Source: Scatomorpha pullicola
Lineage (GTDB): Bacteria > Bacillota > Clostridia > Oscillospirales > Oscillospiraceae
Length of the DNA stretch: 19,794 nucleotides
Direction: 5' to 3'
Assembly (NCBI GenBank): GCA_018716545.1
Contig: DVJU01000178.1
Coordinates: forward strand, 1-19,794
Of this stretch, positions 1 to 7,164 are shown one piece after another (within the stretch, counting starts at the first letter, position 1; each line of letters starts with the position of its first letter). A program made the translations under genes and the position numbers. Under the pieces are notes generated by a model, which saw nothing but the letters and a program-made list of their open reading frames with translations, did no database searches and had not been told where the DNA came from.

Positions 1-299
1 AGCGCGCCGAGATAGTCGCGGTGCGTGAGCGTCTCGGCGAACTTCTCGTTGGCGGGGCGTATCTCAAGGCAGACTACGTGGCTCGACCACTCGCAGTCCT
101 CCCAGGGCAGGAACACGGCGCAGCGGCGCTCGGCCTGGGGATAGCCGCCGTCAAACACGTAAGGCTCCAGCCGCAGGCGCGTCAGCTCAAGCTGCTCGGC
201 TGGGGTCAGAAACTCGCTCGCGACGCTCTCAGAGCGTTTTTCGGCGCGTCTCGCAAGTTCTGTGAGGCGCTTTTTTGTCAGTTCCAATTCATTTTCCAT
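1..299 (-). CDS. ylmH: YlmH-type S4-domain RNA-binding protein, N-terminal part (cut by window edge)
   Basis: The first 99 codons are visible; the C-terminal part, including the S4 domain, lies outside the window. The N-terminal region carries the family pattern of a FLTPAEQ segment near residue 31, an FDGGYPQAERR segment, a short strand ending in FLPW, and an EIRPANEKFAETLTHRDYLGAL segment that matches the 'HRDILGALMGLG' region of Bacillus YlmH. YlmH proteins bind ribosomal or tRNA-containing particles through an S4 domain, are linked to ribosome rescue, and usually sit in the divisome/ylm gene cluster. The ATG at 299-297 is chosen because a strong promoter ends 6 nt upstream of it. That leaves no room for a Shine-Dalgarno, so the message may be leaderless. 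Family assignment is fairly sure; the rest of the gene is unseen. Confidence 0.75.
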   Translation of the reverse strand, partial: MENELELTKKRLTELARRAEKRSESVASEFLTPAEQLELTRLRLEPYVFDGGYPQAERRCAVFLPWEDCEWSSHVVCLEIRPANEKFAETLTHRDYLGA

Positions 300-305
300 G
301 TCATC

Positions 306-334
306 AGTATAAGTCTTTGGGATTCAGCCGTCAA
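306..334 (-). promoter_or_regulatory. Sigma-A promoter of ylmH, predicted leaderless
   Basis: On the minus strand TTGACG (334-329) and TATACT (311-306) are separated by exactly 17 bp. The predicted +1 is position 299, the A of the ylmH start codon. Confidence 0.6.
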
Positions 335-378
335 TATCCGGCGGCAGAGCACATATACTCGCACGAGGGGGTGAGCGC

Positions 379-1749
379 GTGGAAATTCTCGGCCGCGTCA
401 GCGCGATGGTGTGGGGATGGCCGACGCTGGTGATTTTCTCCGCCGTCGGCGTGTACCTCACTTATATGAGCGGCGCAGTGCAGCTGCGGCACTTCGGCGC
501 TTGCATAGGCGGGACGGTGCGGCGTTTCGCGCGCTCAGGCGGCGGGGGAGGGATGTCGCCGTTCCAGGCGCTGGCCACGGCGCTGGGAGGCACGGTGGGC
601 ACCGGCAACATAGCGGGCGTGACCCTGGCCATGGCGCTCGGCGGCCCCGGCGTGATATTCTGGATGTGGGTCGCTGCCTTCCTGGGTATGGCCACCAAGT
701 ACGCGGAAGTCCTGCTGGCCGTCAAGTACCGCGAGCGCAACGCGCGCGGCGAGCGTGTGGGCGGAGCCATGTACTGCATCAAAAACGGCCTCGGCCGCGC
801 GTGGCGGCCGCTGGCGTATGTGTTTGCCATAGCCGGCGCGCTGGCGGCCTTCGGCATGGGCAGCGCCGTCCAGTCCGGCGAGATACGCTCCGCGCTCGGT
901 ACGCTGTGCTCGGCGCTGGGCGTGCGCGTTGGCGACGGCTTTGCGCTCGCGGTCGGGCTGACGGTGGGTTTGCTCGCCGCCGCCGTGCTGCTGGGCGGGC
1001 TGAAGCGGCTCGGGAACGTCACGGGTCTGCTGGTGCCGTTCATGAGCGTCGTATATATTGGCGCGTGCGCCGCCGTGCTCGCCGTGAGGGCGGAGCGCAT
1101 ATTGCCCTGCCTGGGCGAGATCGTGTCCGGGGCGTTCGAGCCGGGAGCCGCCCTGGGCGCGTGCGTAGGCTGGGGCTTCAGGCGCGGCGTGTTCTCCAAC
1201 GAGGCGGGGATGGGCTCCTCGCCTATGGCTCACGCCGCCACGACCGAGCGCGAGTGCGTGCGCCAGGCGATGTCCGGCGTGTTCGAGGTCTTTGCCGACA
1301 CCGTGGTGATATGCACCGTCACGGCGCTGACGCTCATGGCCGGCGGCGTAATGGACGCGGGAGAGCCGACCACGGCGCGCAACGCCGCCTCTCTTGCCGT
1401 GGTGTTCGGCGAGCGGGGAGGGGCGGCGATCATCGCCGGGTGCATAACCCTGTTCGCCTTTTCCTCGCTGCTCAGCTGGGGCTTCTACGGCGCGCGCTGC
1501 TGCGAGTTCCTGCTCGGAGAGCGCTCGCTCACGCCGTACAGGCTGCTGTTCTGCGCGGCCGCTGTCGCAGGCGCGGTGGCGAATCTCGACGGCGTGTGGC
1601 TGCTCGCGGACATCCTGAACGCCGCCATGGCCATACCCAACCTGACCGCCGTGCTGGCGCTGAGCGGCGTGGTTCGCAGCGAGACCGCGAGGTATTTCAC
1701 GGGTGAAAATGCCCGGCGGCGGGTCAGCTCTGCTCCACGGTGCTTATGA
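379..1749 (+). CDS. Sodium:alanine/glycine symporter family (AGCS) transporter
   Basis: This 456-aa integral membrane protein belongs to the alanine-or-glycine:cation symporter family, which imports small neutral amino acids with Na+ or H+. The family signature GTVGTGNIAGVTLAMALGGP lies at about residues 70-90 and is followed by FWMWVAAFLGMATKYAE. A second conserved segment, GVFSNEAGMGSSPMAHAA, is near residue 270. Hydrophobic stretches fit about 10-12 membrane spans, and the length is normal for the family (about 440-480). The start is GTG at 379, preceded by the purine-rich AGGGGGTGA at 366-374. The gene is transcribed divergently from ylmH, and its 3' end overlaps the convergent VanZ-RDD gene by 26 bp. 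The exact substrate (alanine, glycine, glutamine) cannot be read. Confidence 0.93.
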   Translation: MEILGRVSAMVWGWPTLVIFSAVGVYLTYMSGAVQLRHFGACIGGTVRRFARSGGGGGMSPFQALATALGGTVGTGNIAGVTLAMALGGPGVIFWMWVAAFLGMATKYAEVLLAVKYRERNARGERVGGAMYCIKNGLGRAWRPLAYVFAIAGALAAFGMGSAVQSGEIRSALGTLCSALGVRVGDGFALAVGLTVGLLAAAVLLGGLKRLGNVTGLLVPFMSVVYIGACAAVLAVRAERILPCLGEIVSGAFEPGAALGACVGWGFRRGVFSNEAGMGSSPMAHAATTERECVRQAMSGVFEVFADTVVICTVTALTLMAGGVMDAGEPTTARNAASLAVVFGERGGAAIIAGCITLFAFSSLLSWGFYGARCCEFLLGERSLTPYRLLFCAAAVAGAVANLDGVWLLADILNAAMAIPNLTAVLALSGVVRSETARYFTGENARRRVSSAPRCL

Positions 1750-2848
1750 GCTTGGTTTTCGACCAGCGCTCATAGAAAAGCTGCCTACGCATGGCCATAC
1801 GCGCCGCTTCAAACAGCAGAAAGAACAGGTACCCTCCGTCCACGATGCCGTAGGCGAGAACGGAGGCCGGCTCACCCAGCAGGCCGCGGCCGGCGAGGAA
1901 GGAGATAGACCAGTTCAGCGCCACCGGAGCTATGATCAGAAGGACGAACAGAAGCGTATATCTGAGCGCGTATTGATACCAGTGCGCCCTGCCTCCGCCG
2001 GAGGAGACTATGCGCAGCTTGGTCAGGCGGTGGCCGATGGTCTGTCCGCGCAGTACGATGGGGCAGAGAGCAAAATACGCCAGCCATATCAGCGCATAGA
2101 CCCAAACGGACATTGTGCCGAAATTGGCCGTCCATATCAGGAAGACCACGATGAACAGTACGGCGTAAGCTATCTCATCGTAGATGAAGGCTACGATGCG
2201 CCGCAGCAGCGAGACGCGCCGGCCGCGCACGAAGCTCTCTCTGTCCAGCTCCTCGCGCGAGGGGAGAAAGCGCATGGCGATGCGCGCGAGGACGAAGCCT
2301 ATCATGCTGCCGCAGGTGTTGACGATGAGGTCGTCGACGTCAAAGAGGCGGTAGCTGCCGCTGTAGATGAAGTAAAGCCCGCTCAGCTGCGTCAGCTCGA
2401 AGAACAGAGACAGCAGGAGGGAGTACACCAGCGTGCGCTTCCAGCCGCAGCGGAAGTAATAGCGCAGGTACATGCCGAAGGGCATGGTCAAAAAGAGGTT
2501 GAAAAGCGTGGTGAGAAAGGCGTTGCTGTTAAAGACCGTCAGCCAGGTGCGCGGCTGAGACAGCACGGCGTCCGACTCGCGCGCTATGTCGCCCAGGAAA
2601 GTGAACGGCACAAGCTGCGCCTGGTGCCCGCTCAGGTTGGCCGCCGCTTCGCCCGTGGGCAGGGGAAGTATGACCAGGCAGTACGCACAGAGCATGTACA
2701 GTATGAACGAGTAGACTATCAGTATCCTGAGGCTGAGCACCGAGCCGTATTTGTGGTAGTTCCAGGCGATGTACGGAATAGTGAACAGCACGGCGAGTAT
2801 CGGAAACAGTATCGCCGCCTGCTCCAGCGCCTCTATGTATCCGCCCAT
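1724..2848 (-). CDS. VanZ-like / RDD-domain membrane fusion protein
   Basis: A 374-aa polytopic membrane protein. Residues ~1-195 match the VanZ-like family: an early helix, a 'VILPLPTG' turn, an 'LFNLFLTMPFGMYL' helix, and FDVDDLIVNTCGSMIGF, the VanZ 'D-x2-N-x3-G' signature. Residues ~210-350 match an RDD domain: LLRRIVAFIYDEI at its start, GQTIGHRLTKLRIV in the middle, and a C-terminal R/F-rich tail. VanZ relatives are associated with glycopeptide or lipoglycopeptide resistance, but most are of unknown role, and RDD domains are of uncertain transport function, so no resistance phenotype is claimed. The start is ATG at 2848 with GAGAGGGTGATT upstream. The tail overlaps the convergent symporter gene. 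The VanZ-RDD arrangement recurs in Firmicutes. Confidence 0.85.
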   Translation of the reverse strand: MGGYIEALEQAAILFPILAVLFTIPYIAWNYHKYGSVLSLRILIVYSFILYMLCAYCLVILPLPTGEAAANLSGHQAQLVPFTFLGDIARESDAVLSQPRTWLTVFNSNAFLTTLFNLFLTMPFGMYLRYYFRCGWKRTLVYSLLLSLFFELTQLSGLYFIYSGSYRLFDVDDLIVNTCGSMIGFVLARIAMRFLPSREELDRESFVRGRRVSLLRRIVAFIYDEIAYAVLFIVVFLIWTANFGTMSVWVYALIWLAYFALCPIVLRGQTIGHRLTKLRIVSSGGGRAHWYQYALRYTLLFVLLIIAPVALNWSISFLAGRGLLGEPASVLAYGIVDGGYLFFLLFEAARMAMRRQLFYERWSKTKLISTVEQS

Positions 2849-2878
2849 AAAATCACCCTCTCTGCATGTGGCGCAAAT

Positions 2879-2906
2879 AGAATATCAGGAATTCTTCAAA
2901 TTGCAA
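2879..2906 (-). promoter_or_regulatory. Candidate promoter of the VanZ-RDD gene
   Basis: Minus-strand TTGCAA (2906-2901) and TATTCT (2884-2879) with a 16-bp spacer lie about 30 bp upstream of the ATG. The match is moderate. Confidence 0.4.
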
Positions 2907-2941
2907 GCAACTACTGCAAACATTTGCGCGCCCCGGACAAG

Positions 2942-2970
2942 AAAAAGCCGCCCCATCCGGGGCGGCTTTC
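2942..2970 (-). terminator. Rho-independent terminator of the spore protein gene
   Basis: A perfect 11-bp stem (2944-2954 with 2959-2969, loop of 4) is followed on the minus strand by a run of T. It lies just after the spore-protein stop codon. Confidence 0.85.
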
Positions 2971-2982
2971 CTGTTCAGGGAG

Positions 2983-3183
2983 TTACTTCATCCCGTTCTC
3001 GTAGGCCTCGATCATCTTCTTGACCATCTGGCCGCCGATGGAGCCGGCCTGGCGGCTGGTGAGGTCGCCGTTGTAGCCCTGCTTGAGGTTGACGCCGACT
3101 TCGCCGGCGGCTTCCATCTTGAAGCGGTTCATCGCGTCACGGGCGTTCGGGTTTACCAGGCTGTTGCTGGACTTGCTGGACAT
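2983..3183 (-). CDS. Alpha/beta-type small acid-soluble spore protein (SASP)
   Basis: A 66-aa protein of the alpha/beta SASP family. These proteins coat DNA inside endospores, protect it from UV and heat, and are degraded by the germination protease Gpr. Both family blocks are visible: a central KMEAAGEVGVNL segment, the usual Gpr cleavage region with its conserved E and A-x-E pattern, and a C-terminal block GDLTSRQAGSIGGQMVKKMIE containing the invariant GS-x-GGxMVKKMI helix. The start ATG at 3183 has AGGAG 8 nt upstream. It is monocistronic with its own terminator. SASP genes are normally forespore-specific (sigma-G). A CATATTA (minus strand, 3257-3251) fits a sigma-G/F -10 box, but no convincing -35 accompanies it. 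This gene is the main evidence that the organism sporulates. Confidence 0.95.
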   Translation of the reverse strand: MSSKSSNSLVNPNARDAMNRFKMEAAGEVGVNLKQGYNGDLTSRQAGSIGGQMVKKMIEAYENGMK

Positions 3184-3392
3184 TTTGTCGCATCTCCTTT
3201 ACAATCGTCTTTGGGATTTGTCCCGCAAGTAGTTTGACCTGAGCTTGATTTAATATGCGACAGCTCAAAATGAAGTTTTTGGATAAGCGACGCGAGGCTC
3301 TAGCACGGGACAAATATCATGCCGGTGACGTTTGAAGCTGTGAAAATTTGCGAATGTGTCATATTTAGGGACGGTCATGGCCAATTGTCCAT

Positions 3393-3420
3393 TTCACATG
3401 GCGGCGGAAAGCTGTATTCT
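3393..3420 (+). promoter_or_regulatory. Candidate promoter of the 337-aa protein gene
   Basis: TTCACA (3393-3398), a 16-bp spacer and TATTCT (3415-3420) resemble a sigma-A promoter. The predicted transcript would begin near 3427, ahead of the hairpin described next. Confidence 0.4.
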
Positions 3421-3445
3421 TAGCTCAAGCAGAAAGCGGACAGCC

Positions 3446-3476
3446 GCCCGGAGGCGCCGGTATCACGGGCTTTTTT
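3446..3476 (+). terminator. Terminator-like hairpin in the leader of the 337-aa gene
   Basis: GCCCG (3446-3450) pairs with CGGGC (3466-3470) and six T follow directly, 2 bases before the Shine-Dalgarno AGGAGGA. A competing hairpin, CGCC (3445-3448) with GGCG (3453-3456), is possible. It may be an attenuator or simply insulate the gene. The stem is short, so confidence is limited. Confidence 0.35.
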
Positions 3477-3494
3477 GCAGGAGGAATGTGTTAC

Positions 3495-4508
3495 ATGAAG
3501 ACAGACTGGACTCGGTCGCTCATTGAGGCGAGCGTAAGATACGCGCTGAATAAGTGCGGGGAATCACCGGAGAGGGAGTCGCGCAATCTGGTGGACTTGG
3601 GACTGCAGTTTTCAAGCGGCGAGCTTCAAAAGCACATATTGGGCGTCGTGCAGTCGATGCTCCAAGACCCTGACTGCGCCTATTATGAGATGGTCAGGGA
3701 CGCGCTGGCCAATACCAGCCATGACAGGCTGCTCACGTTTGGCGTTAATTTGGGGTATGAGGGATGCAGCAAGGGGGCGGAGGTCATCCGCAAGACCGAG
3801 GCCGAGGGCGGATTCAACATCCCCTGGGCGATGGCGATAGAGCTGAGCGCCGAGGAGCTGGATAAGCGGCTCGCGACCTATGAAAGCCTGCTGCTCCAGG
3901 GCGCGTCGATGGGGATACGCACGTATCTTCTGTTCTCAAAAGGCGATATGAGCCCGTTTATACCGGTCGTAAAAGCTCAGGAAAAGAGCGCGTTTGTACT
4001 GTCCCTCTGGCCGGCGCAGGTGACGCGGAGGTTCATAGCGTCGCTGGAGAACGTGCCGAACGTCATGGTTGCGGTCAGGCACGAAGACGGAGCCGGCGAG
4101 GCCTGCGCCCTCCTGAGAGAGGCCAGGATACCATATGCGGTGCTGCTCGAATACAGTGACGGCGACGGGCAGAGAATCGTGTGCGGACAGTGGATCGAGT
4201 CGCTGCTGCCCATGCATCCGATCCTTGCGCTGCTCATACCTTCGCGCACGTGCTCCGAGGACACGCAGAGCAGCGTGTACGAATATGTGCAGTCTGTGCG
4301 CCAGGCTCAGCGCTATCCGGTGGTGCCGATGGAACTCAAGCGGGACATCATGCGTATAGATCACTACATCTCCGGCGACACCTGCTTCGTGGCGTTTGAC
4401 TCGCAGGGACAGCTCAACACTGACGCCGGCGTGTTTGAAGGGGAGGAGTACAACGTGTTCAGCCGCGAGCTGAGAGACATACTGCGGCTTGCCCTGCGAA
4501 AAAACTGA
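3495..4508 (+). CDS. Unrecognised 337-aa alpha/beta protein
   Basis: I do not recognise a specific family. The first ~80 residues look helical (RSLIEASVRYALNKCGE, then LGLQFSSGELQKHILGVVQSML). From about residue 80 to 240 alternating strands and helices suggest an alpha/beta barrel: LLTFGVNLGYEGCSKG, WAMAIELS, GIRTYLLFSKGD, KSAFVLSLWPAQVTRRFI, NVMVAVRHED, YAVLLEYSD, HPILALLIPS. This spacing is reminiscent of a radical-SAM-like TIM barrel, but no CxxxCxxC cluster motif is present, so radical SAM chemistry is not supported. There is no signal peptide or membrane span. ATG at 3495 is preferred over ATG at 3486, because the Shine-Dalgarno AGGAGGA (3479-3485) abuts 3486 but lies 9 nt before 3495. 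The gene stands alone between a promoter and a strong terminator. Confidence 0.75.
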   Translation: MKTDWTRSLIEASVRYALNKCGESPERESRNLVDLGLQFSSGELQKHILGVVQSMLQDPDCAYYEMVRDALANTSHDRLLTFGVNLGYEGCSKGAEVIRKTEAEGGFNIPWAMAIELSAEELDKRLATYESLLLQGASMGIRTYLLFSKGDMSPFIPVVKAQEKSAFVLSLWPAQVTRRFIASLENVPNVMVAVRHEDGAGEACALLREARIPYAVLLEYSDGDGQRIVCGQWIESLLPMHPILALLIPSRTCSEDTQSSVYEYVQSVRQAQRYPVVPMELKRDIMRIDHYISGDTCFVAFDSQGQLNTDAGVFEGEEYNVFSRELRDILRLALRKN

Positions 4509-4523
4509 GTATAGCCGAAAAAC

Positions 4524-4552
4524 AAAAGGTTCGCATCACGCGAACCTTTTTT
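4524..4552. terminator. Bidirectional Rho-independent terminator
   Basis: An 11-bp stem (4524-4534 with 4540-4550, loop ATCAC) has T runs on either strand. It serves both the plus-strand gene ending at 4508 and the convergent TetR gene ending at 4558. Confidence 0.9.
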
Positions 4553-4557
4553 GTATG

Positions 4558-5115
4558 TTATTCGTTTTTTGAGGCTATTTTATGCACTATCCGCTCGGAC
4601 ACTCCTATCAGGCAGCGGTTGAGCCGGTTGACGAACTCCTCGGCCGGTATGCAGTCCTTCTGCAATATCCACCTGCGTATGGCGCAGACAAACGCGTCGG
4701 TGTAGAAGACTGTGTAGAAATCCAGCGCCTCGTCGTCGCCGAATATTTTTTCCATGTCCTGTGAAAGTATGACCGTCAGCAGATCCCGGAAATAATCGGT
4801 AAACGAGTTCTGCCCCTCGACCACAAAAACACGCCGGTAAAAGTCACGGTTCTCGTAAAAGTAGGCGCACATGTCGTCGAGCAGCGTGCGCTTGACCTCG
4901 CCGTATCCGCGCTGCTTCGCTACGGCTATGAACTCGGTGGCATATATCCAGTTGACCAGGTCATAATTGTCCTTGAAATGGTAGTAGAAGCTCTTGCGGT
5001 TCATCTGACATTTGCTGCAGATTTCCCGCACGCTTATCTGTGAGAACGGCTCGGCCTTCAGCAGCTCCTTGAGAGCTTCGGCCAGAGCCCTTTTTGTTAT
5101 ATTTGAGTCGGCCAA
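4558..5115 (-). CDS. TetR/AcrR family regulator, DhaS-like
   Basis: A 185-aa one-component DNA-binding regulator. The N-terminal TetR helix-turn-helix is clear: NITKRALAEALKELL, then ISVREICSKCQMNRKSFYYHFKDNYDLVNWIY. The C-terminal part (YFYENRDFYRRVF..., ...FCAIRRWILQKDCIPAEEFVNRL) matches the TetR_C_8 type found in DhaS-like regulators, which in dha operons work as activators; its target here is unknown. TTG at 5115 is preferred because AGAGGA lies 9 nt upstream and the resulting start (ADSNITKRAL) matches relatives. The ATG at 5124 directly abuts that Shine-Dalgarno and would add three residues. No obvious effector operon adjoins it, so self-regulation or a distant target is likely. Confidence 0.88.
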   Translation of the reverse strand: MADSNITKRALAEALKELLKAEPFSQISVREICSKCQMNRKSFYYHFKDNYDLVNWIYATEFIAVAKQRGYGEVKRTLLDDMCAYFYENRDFYRRVFVVEGQNSFTDYFRDLLTVILSQDMEKIFGDDEALDFYTVFYTDAFVCAIRRWILQKDCIPAEEFVNRLNRCLIGVSERIVHKIASKNE

Positions 5116-5154
5116 GGGATACATTCCTCTCTGTAAAACCCGGGATTTTTGAGG

Positions 5155-5183
5155 ATTATAGCACAGTGCAGGGCGGCGTTCAA
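5155..5183 (-). promoter_or_regulatory. Promoter of the TetR gene
   Basis: Minus-strand TTGAAC (5183-5178), a 17-bp spacer and a perfect TATAAT (5160-5155) preceded by TGC (an extended -10). It is about 40 bp upstream of the start codon. Confidence 0.7.
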
Positions 5184-5323
5184 TGTCCTTTTTGTGAATT
5201 TATGTACAATTGAGGCGGTTAATATGGCCGAAAACACGTAAATGTAACAGATGACCGTATTTCAACTCGATTTTGACCTGCCGGATAGGTTCCCGATAGC
5301 GAATGTACGCTGGGATATTATCG

Positions 5324-5361
5324 GAAAAAACATGGCCAAAGCCGTACCGCTTTGGCCATGT
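5324..5361 (-). terminator. Rho-independent terminator of the 126-aa gene
   Basis: A perfect 13-bp stem (5330-5342 with 5349-5361, 6-base loop) is followed on the minus strand by six T. It ends the message of the gene that stops at 5385. Confidence 0.9.
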
Positions 5362-5384
5362 GAAGGACTGATGTCGGGGCTGAA

Positions 5385-5765
5385 TCAAAACTCAAATTCC
5401 ACGCCGCCGCCTGAGGCGTGGCGAAGCACCGCCTCCCACAGCTCGTCGCCCAGCTCGCACCGGAAGAAGTCCTGCGTGTCCTCCGACATGCGCGAGGGAT
5501 AAAGCACGGCGGCGCTGCCGACCTGAGCTATGAGGGTACATTCACGCTCTGCGCGGGCTGCGGCCTTCTCCAGGGTCAGACCGACCGTGGAGTCATATTC
5601 GTACAGCGGAGCGTCCGGGAATCCGTACCTGGCCTCCTCAAGAAAGCTGTCGGCGTCAAGCGCGGCCATTTCGGGACACGGAATATAGTTCACGCACTCT
5701 CCGTCCTCGAAAACTATGGCGACCATTTCGTTGCCGGCGTCTTCGTATATTTTTGCAGTTGTCAT
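5385..5765 (-). CDS. Unrecognised 126-aa acidic protein
   Basis: No family recognised. The protein is strongly acidic and soluble, with no signal peptide or membrane span. Features seen: an N-terminal strand pair (KIYEDAGNEMVAIVFEDGECVNYI), a central acidic stretch DADSFLEEARYGFPDAPLYEYDS, a helix LTLEKAAARAERE, and a C-terminal LGDELWEAVLRHA helix followed by GGGVEFEF. The pattern resembles small immunity-like or cytoplasmic housekeeping proteins, but that is only an impression. It is a single-gene unit: the Shine-Dalgarno GGGGGAG lies 6-9 nt before ATG 5765, a good sigma-A promoter is upstream, and a strong terminator is downstream. Confidence 0.75.
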   Translation of the reverse strand: MTTAKIYEDAGNEMVAIVFEDGECVNYIPCPEMAALDADSFLEEARYGFPDAPLYEYDSTVGLTLEKAAARAERECTLIAQVGSAAVLYPSRMSEDTQDFFRCELGDELWEAVLRHASGGGVEFEF

Positions 5766-5794
5766 GGCGGCTCCCCCCTTGTCATGGTGCCTAT

Positions 5795-5823
5795 ATTATA
5801 ACCTGCCGCCGTGCGGCAGTAAA
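5795..5823 (-). promoter_or_regulatory. Promoter with a palindrome filling its spacer
   Basis: Minus-strand TTTACT (5823-5818), 17 bp, TATAAT (5800-5795). A perfect inverted repeat, CTGCCGC-N3-GCGGCAG (5803-5819), occupies most of the spacer and is placed like a repressor operator. Confidence 0.6.
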
Positions 5824-6047
5824 GGGTTTCCATGGAATTTAACTGTAAGTCGGCGCTTCTGCGCGAACCCATAGTTGCCGGCTATGGAAAAGCATTCAGA
5901 CAAAGTATTTGCTATTCTAAGCCGCCTGATATAAATTACTGTGTAAAGACAAGGGAGAAGTGCGCTCAAGCCGTCGGGGACGCGCTCAGCGCTTCGCAAC
6001 GGCTCGCCTCTCCGGGCGAGGGGAAACACATGAAAGGAGCAATTTGG

Positions 6048-7048
6048 ATGTTTGCAGAAGAAAAGCTCTCGCTTGCCGAGGGCTGGGACAAGACCTTCCC
6101 GAGAAGCGGCAAGACCGTCCACCGCAAGGTGACGTTCCACAACCGCTACGGTATCACGCTTGCGGCGGATATGTACACGCCCAAGGGGGAGGACGGCCCA
6201 TTCGCCGCCATCGCAGTCTGCGGACCCTTCGGCGCGGTAAAGGAGCAGTGCTCCGGGCTATACGCGCAGACGATGGCGGAGCGCGGTTTCCTTACGATCG
6301 CGTTCGACCCGAGCTTCACAGGCGAGAGTGGGGGCTCTCCGCGATACATGGCCTCGCCGGACATCAACACCGAGGACTTTCAGGCCGCGGTCGATTTCCT
6401 CTCCGTGCAGGAGAACGTGGACGGCGAGCGCATCGGACTCATCGGAATCTGCGGCTGGGGCGGGCTGGCGCTAAACGCCGCGGCGCTCGACACGCGCGTC
6501 AAGGCCACGGTGGCAAGCACGATGTACGACATGTCCCGCGTGGGCGCGAAAGGCTACTTTGACGAGTTTGACAGCGAGCAGACCCGGCACGAGCAGCGCG
6601 AGATGTTCAACGCTCAGAGCACCGCCGACTACAGGAGCGGCGGGTACAAGCGTGCCGGCGGCGTGGTCAATCCCCTGCCGGAGGACGCGCCGTTCTTCGT
6701 AAGGGACTACTACGACTACTACAAGACCCCGCGCGGCTATCACGCGCGCAGCCTCAACTCAAACGAGGGCTGGAACGTGACCGGCACGATGAGCTTCATG
6801 AACCAGCCCATCCTGGCTACACGAACGAGATACGCTCGGCCGTGCTCATCATGCACGGAGACAAGGCGCACTCCCTCTACATGGGGCGCGACGCCTATGA
6901 GCACATGCTGGACGGCAACCCCGTTCCCGAGAACAAGGCGTTCCTCGCCATTCCCGGCGCGGTACACACCGACCTCTACGACGGCGGCGGAAAGAACGCG
7001 ATTCCGTTTGACAAGCTGGAGAACTTTTTCAGAGAGAACCTCAAATGA
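6048..7048 (+). pseudogene. Alpha/beta hydrolase (dienelactone hydrolase-like), frameshifted
   Basis: The reading frame opened at ATG 6048 (Shine-Dalgarno AAAGGAG at 6033-6039) encodes an alpha/beta hydrolase core: an AIAVCGPFGAVKEQCSGLYA oxyanion region, FDPSFTGESGG, and the nucleophile elbow GICGWGG with Cys135. Near 6813-6817 the frame is lost. The family sequence continues one frame over as YTNEIRSAVLIMHGDKAHS..., ...IPGAVHTDLYDGG and a final IPFDKLENFFRENL, ending at TGA 7046-7048. Exactly one base appears to be missing, and restoring it gives about 333 aa, normal for the family. The shifted frame instead runs to 7064 with an unrelated Arg/Thr/Ser-rich tail and would lack the catalytic Asp/His. 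It may be a recent pseudogene or a sequencing/assembly error. The gene is flanked by a terminator. Substrate unknown. Confidence 0.82.
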
Positions 7049-7055
7049 GCGCCTT

Positions 7056-7089
7056 AAAAAATGAGCCCGTGTACCGGGCTCATTTTTTT
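7056..7089. terminator. Bidirectional Rho-independent terminator
   Basis: ATGAGCCCG (7061-7069) pairs with CGGGCTCAT (7075-7083), flanked by A and T runs that extend the pairing. It ends the hydrolase unit and can also serve the minus-strand gene that stops at 7165. Confidence 0.9.
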
Positions 7090-7164
7090 ATCTGGTTCGG
7101 CGGCGCGGAAGGTAAGCGCCAGGCGCTTGTCTCCGTGAGCGTTGTTCGCCCGTGGGCGGGAGAG

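Larger units (their letters stand above)
3184..3494. other. Intergenic region between two divergent genes
   Basis: The region holds the leader and possible sigma-G -10 (3251-3257) of the spore gene and, on the plus strand, a promoter and a terminator-like hairpin before the 337-aa gene (listed separately). No convincing coding frame is seen here. Confidence 0.6.

Noticed and set aside
1703..3004. A 433-codon plus-strand frame over the VanZ-RDD gene
   Set aside because: The minus strand here encodes recognisable VanZ and RDD domains. The plus-strand peptide is Gln/Ala/Arg-rich noise.
5200..5502. Short frames on both strands between the TetR gene and the 126-aa gene
   Set aside because: They span the terminator hairpin and promoter region and have no ribosome-binding sites or family signals.
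6805..6825. Programmed ribosomal frameshifting in the hydrolase gene
   Set aside because: No slippery heptamer, stop codon or downstream pseudoknot is apparent at the junction; a mutation or sequencing error is simpler.
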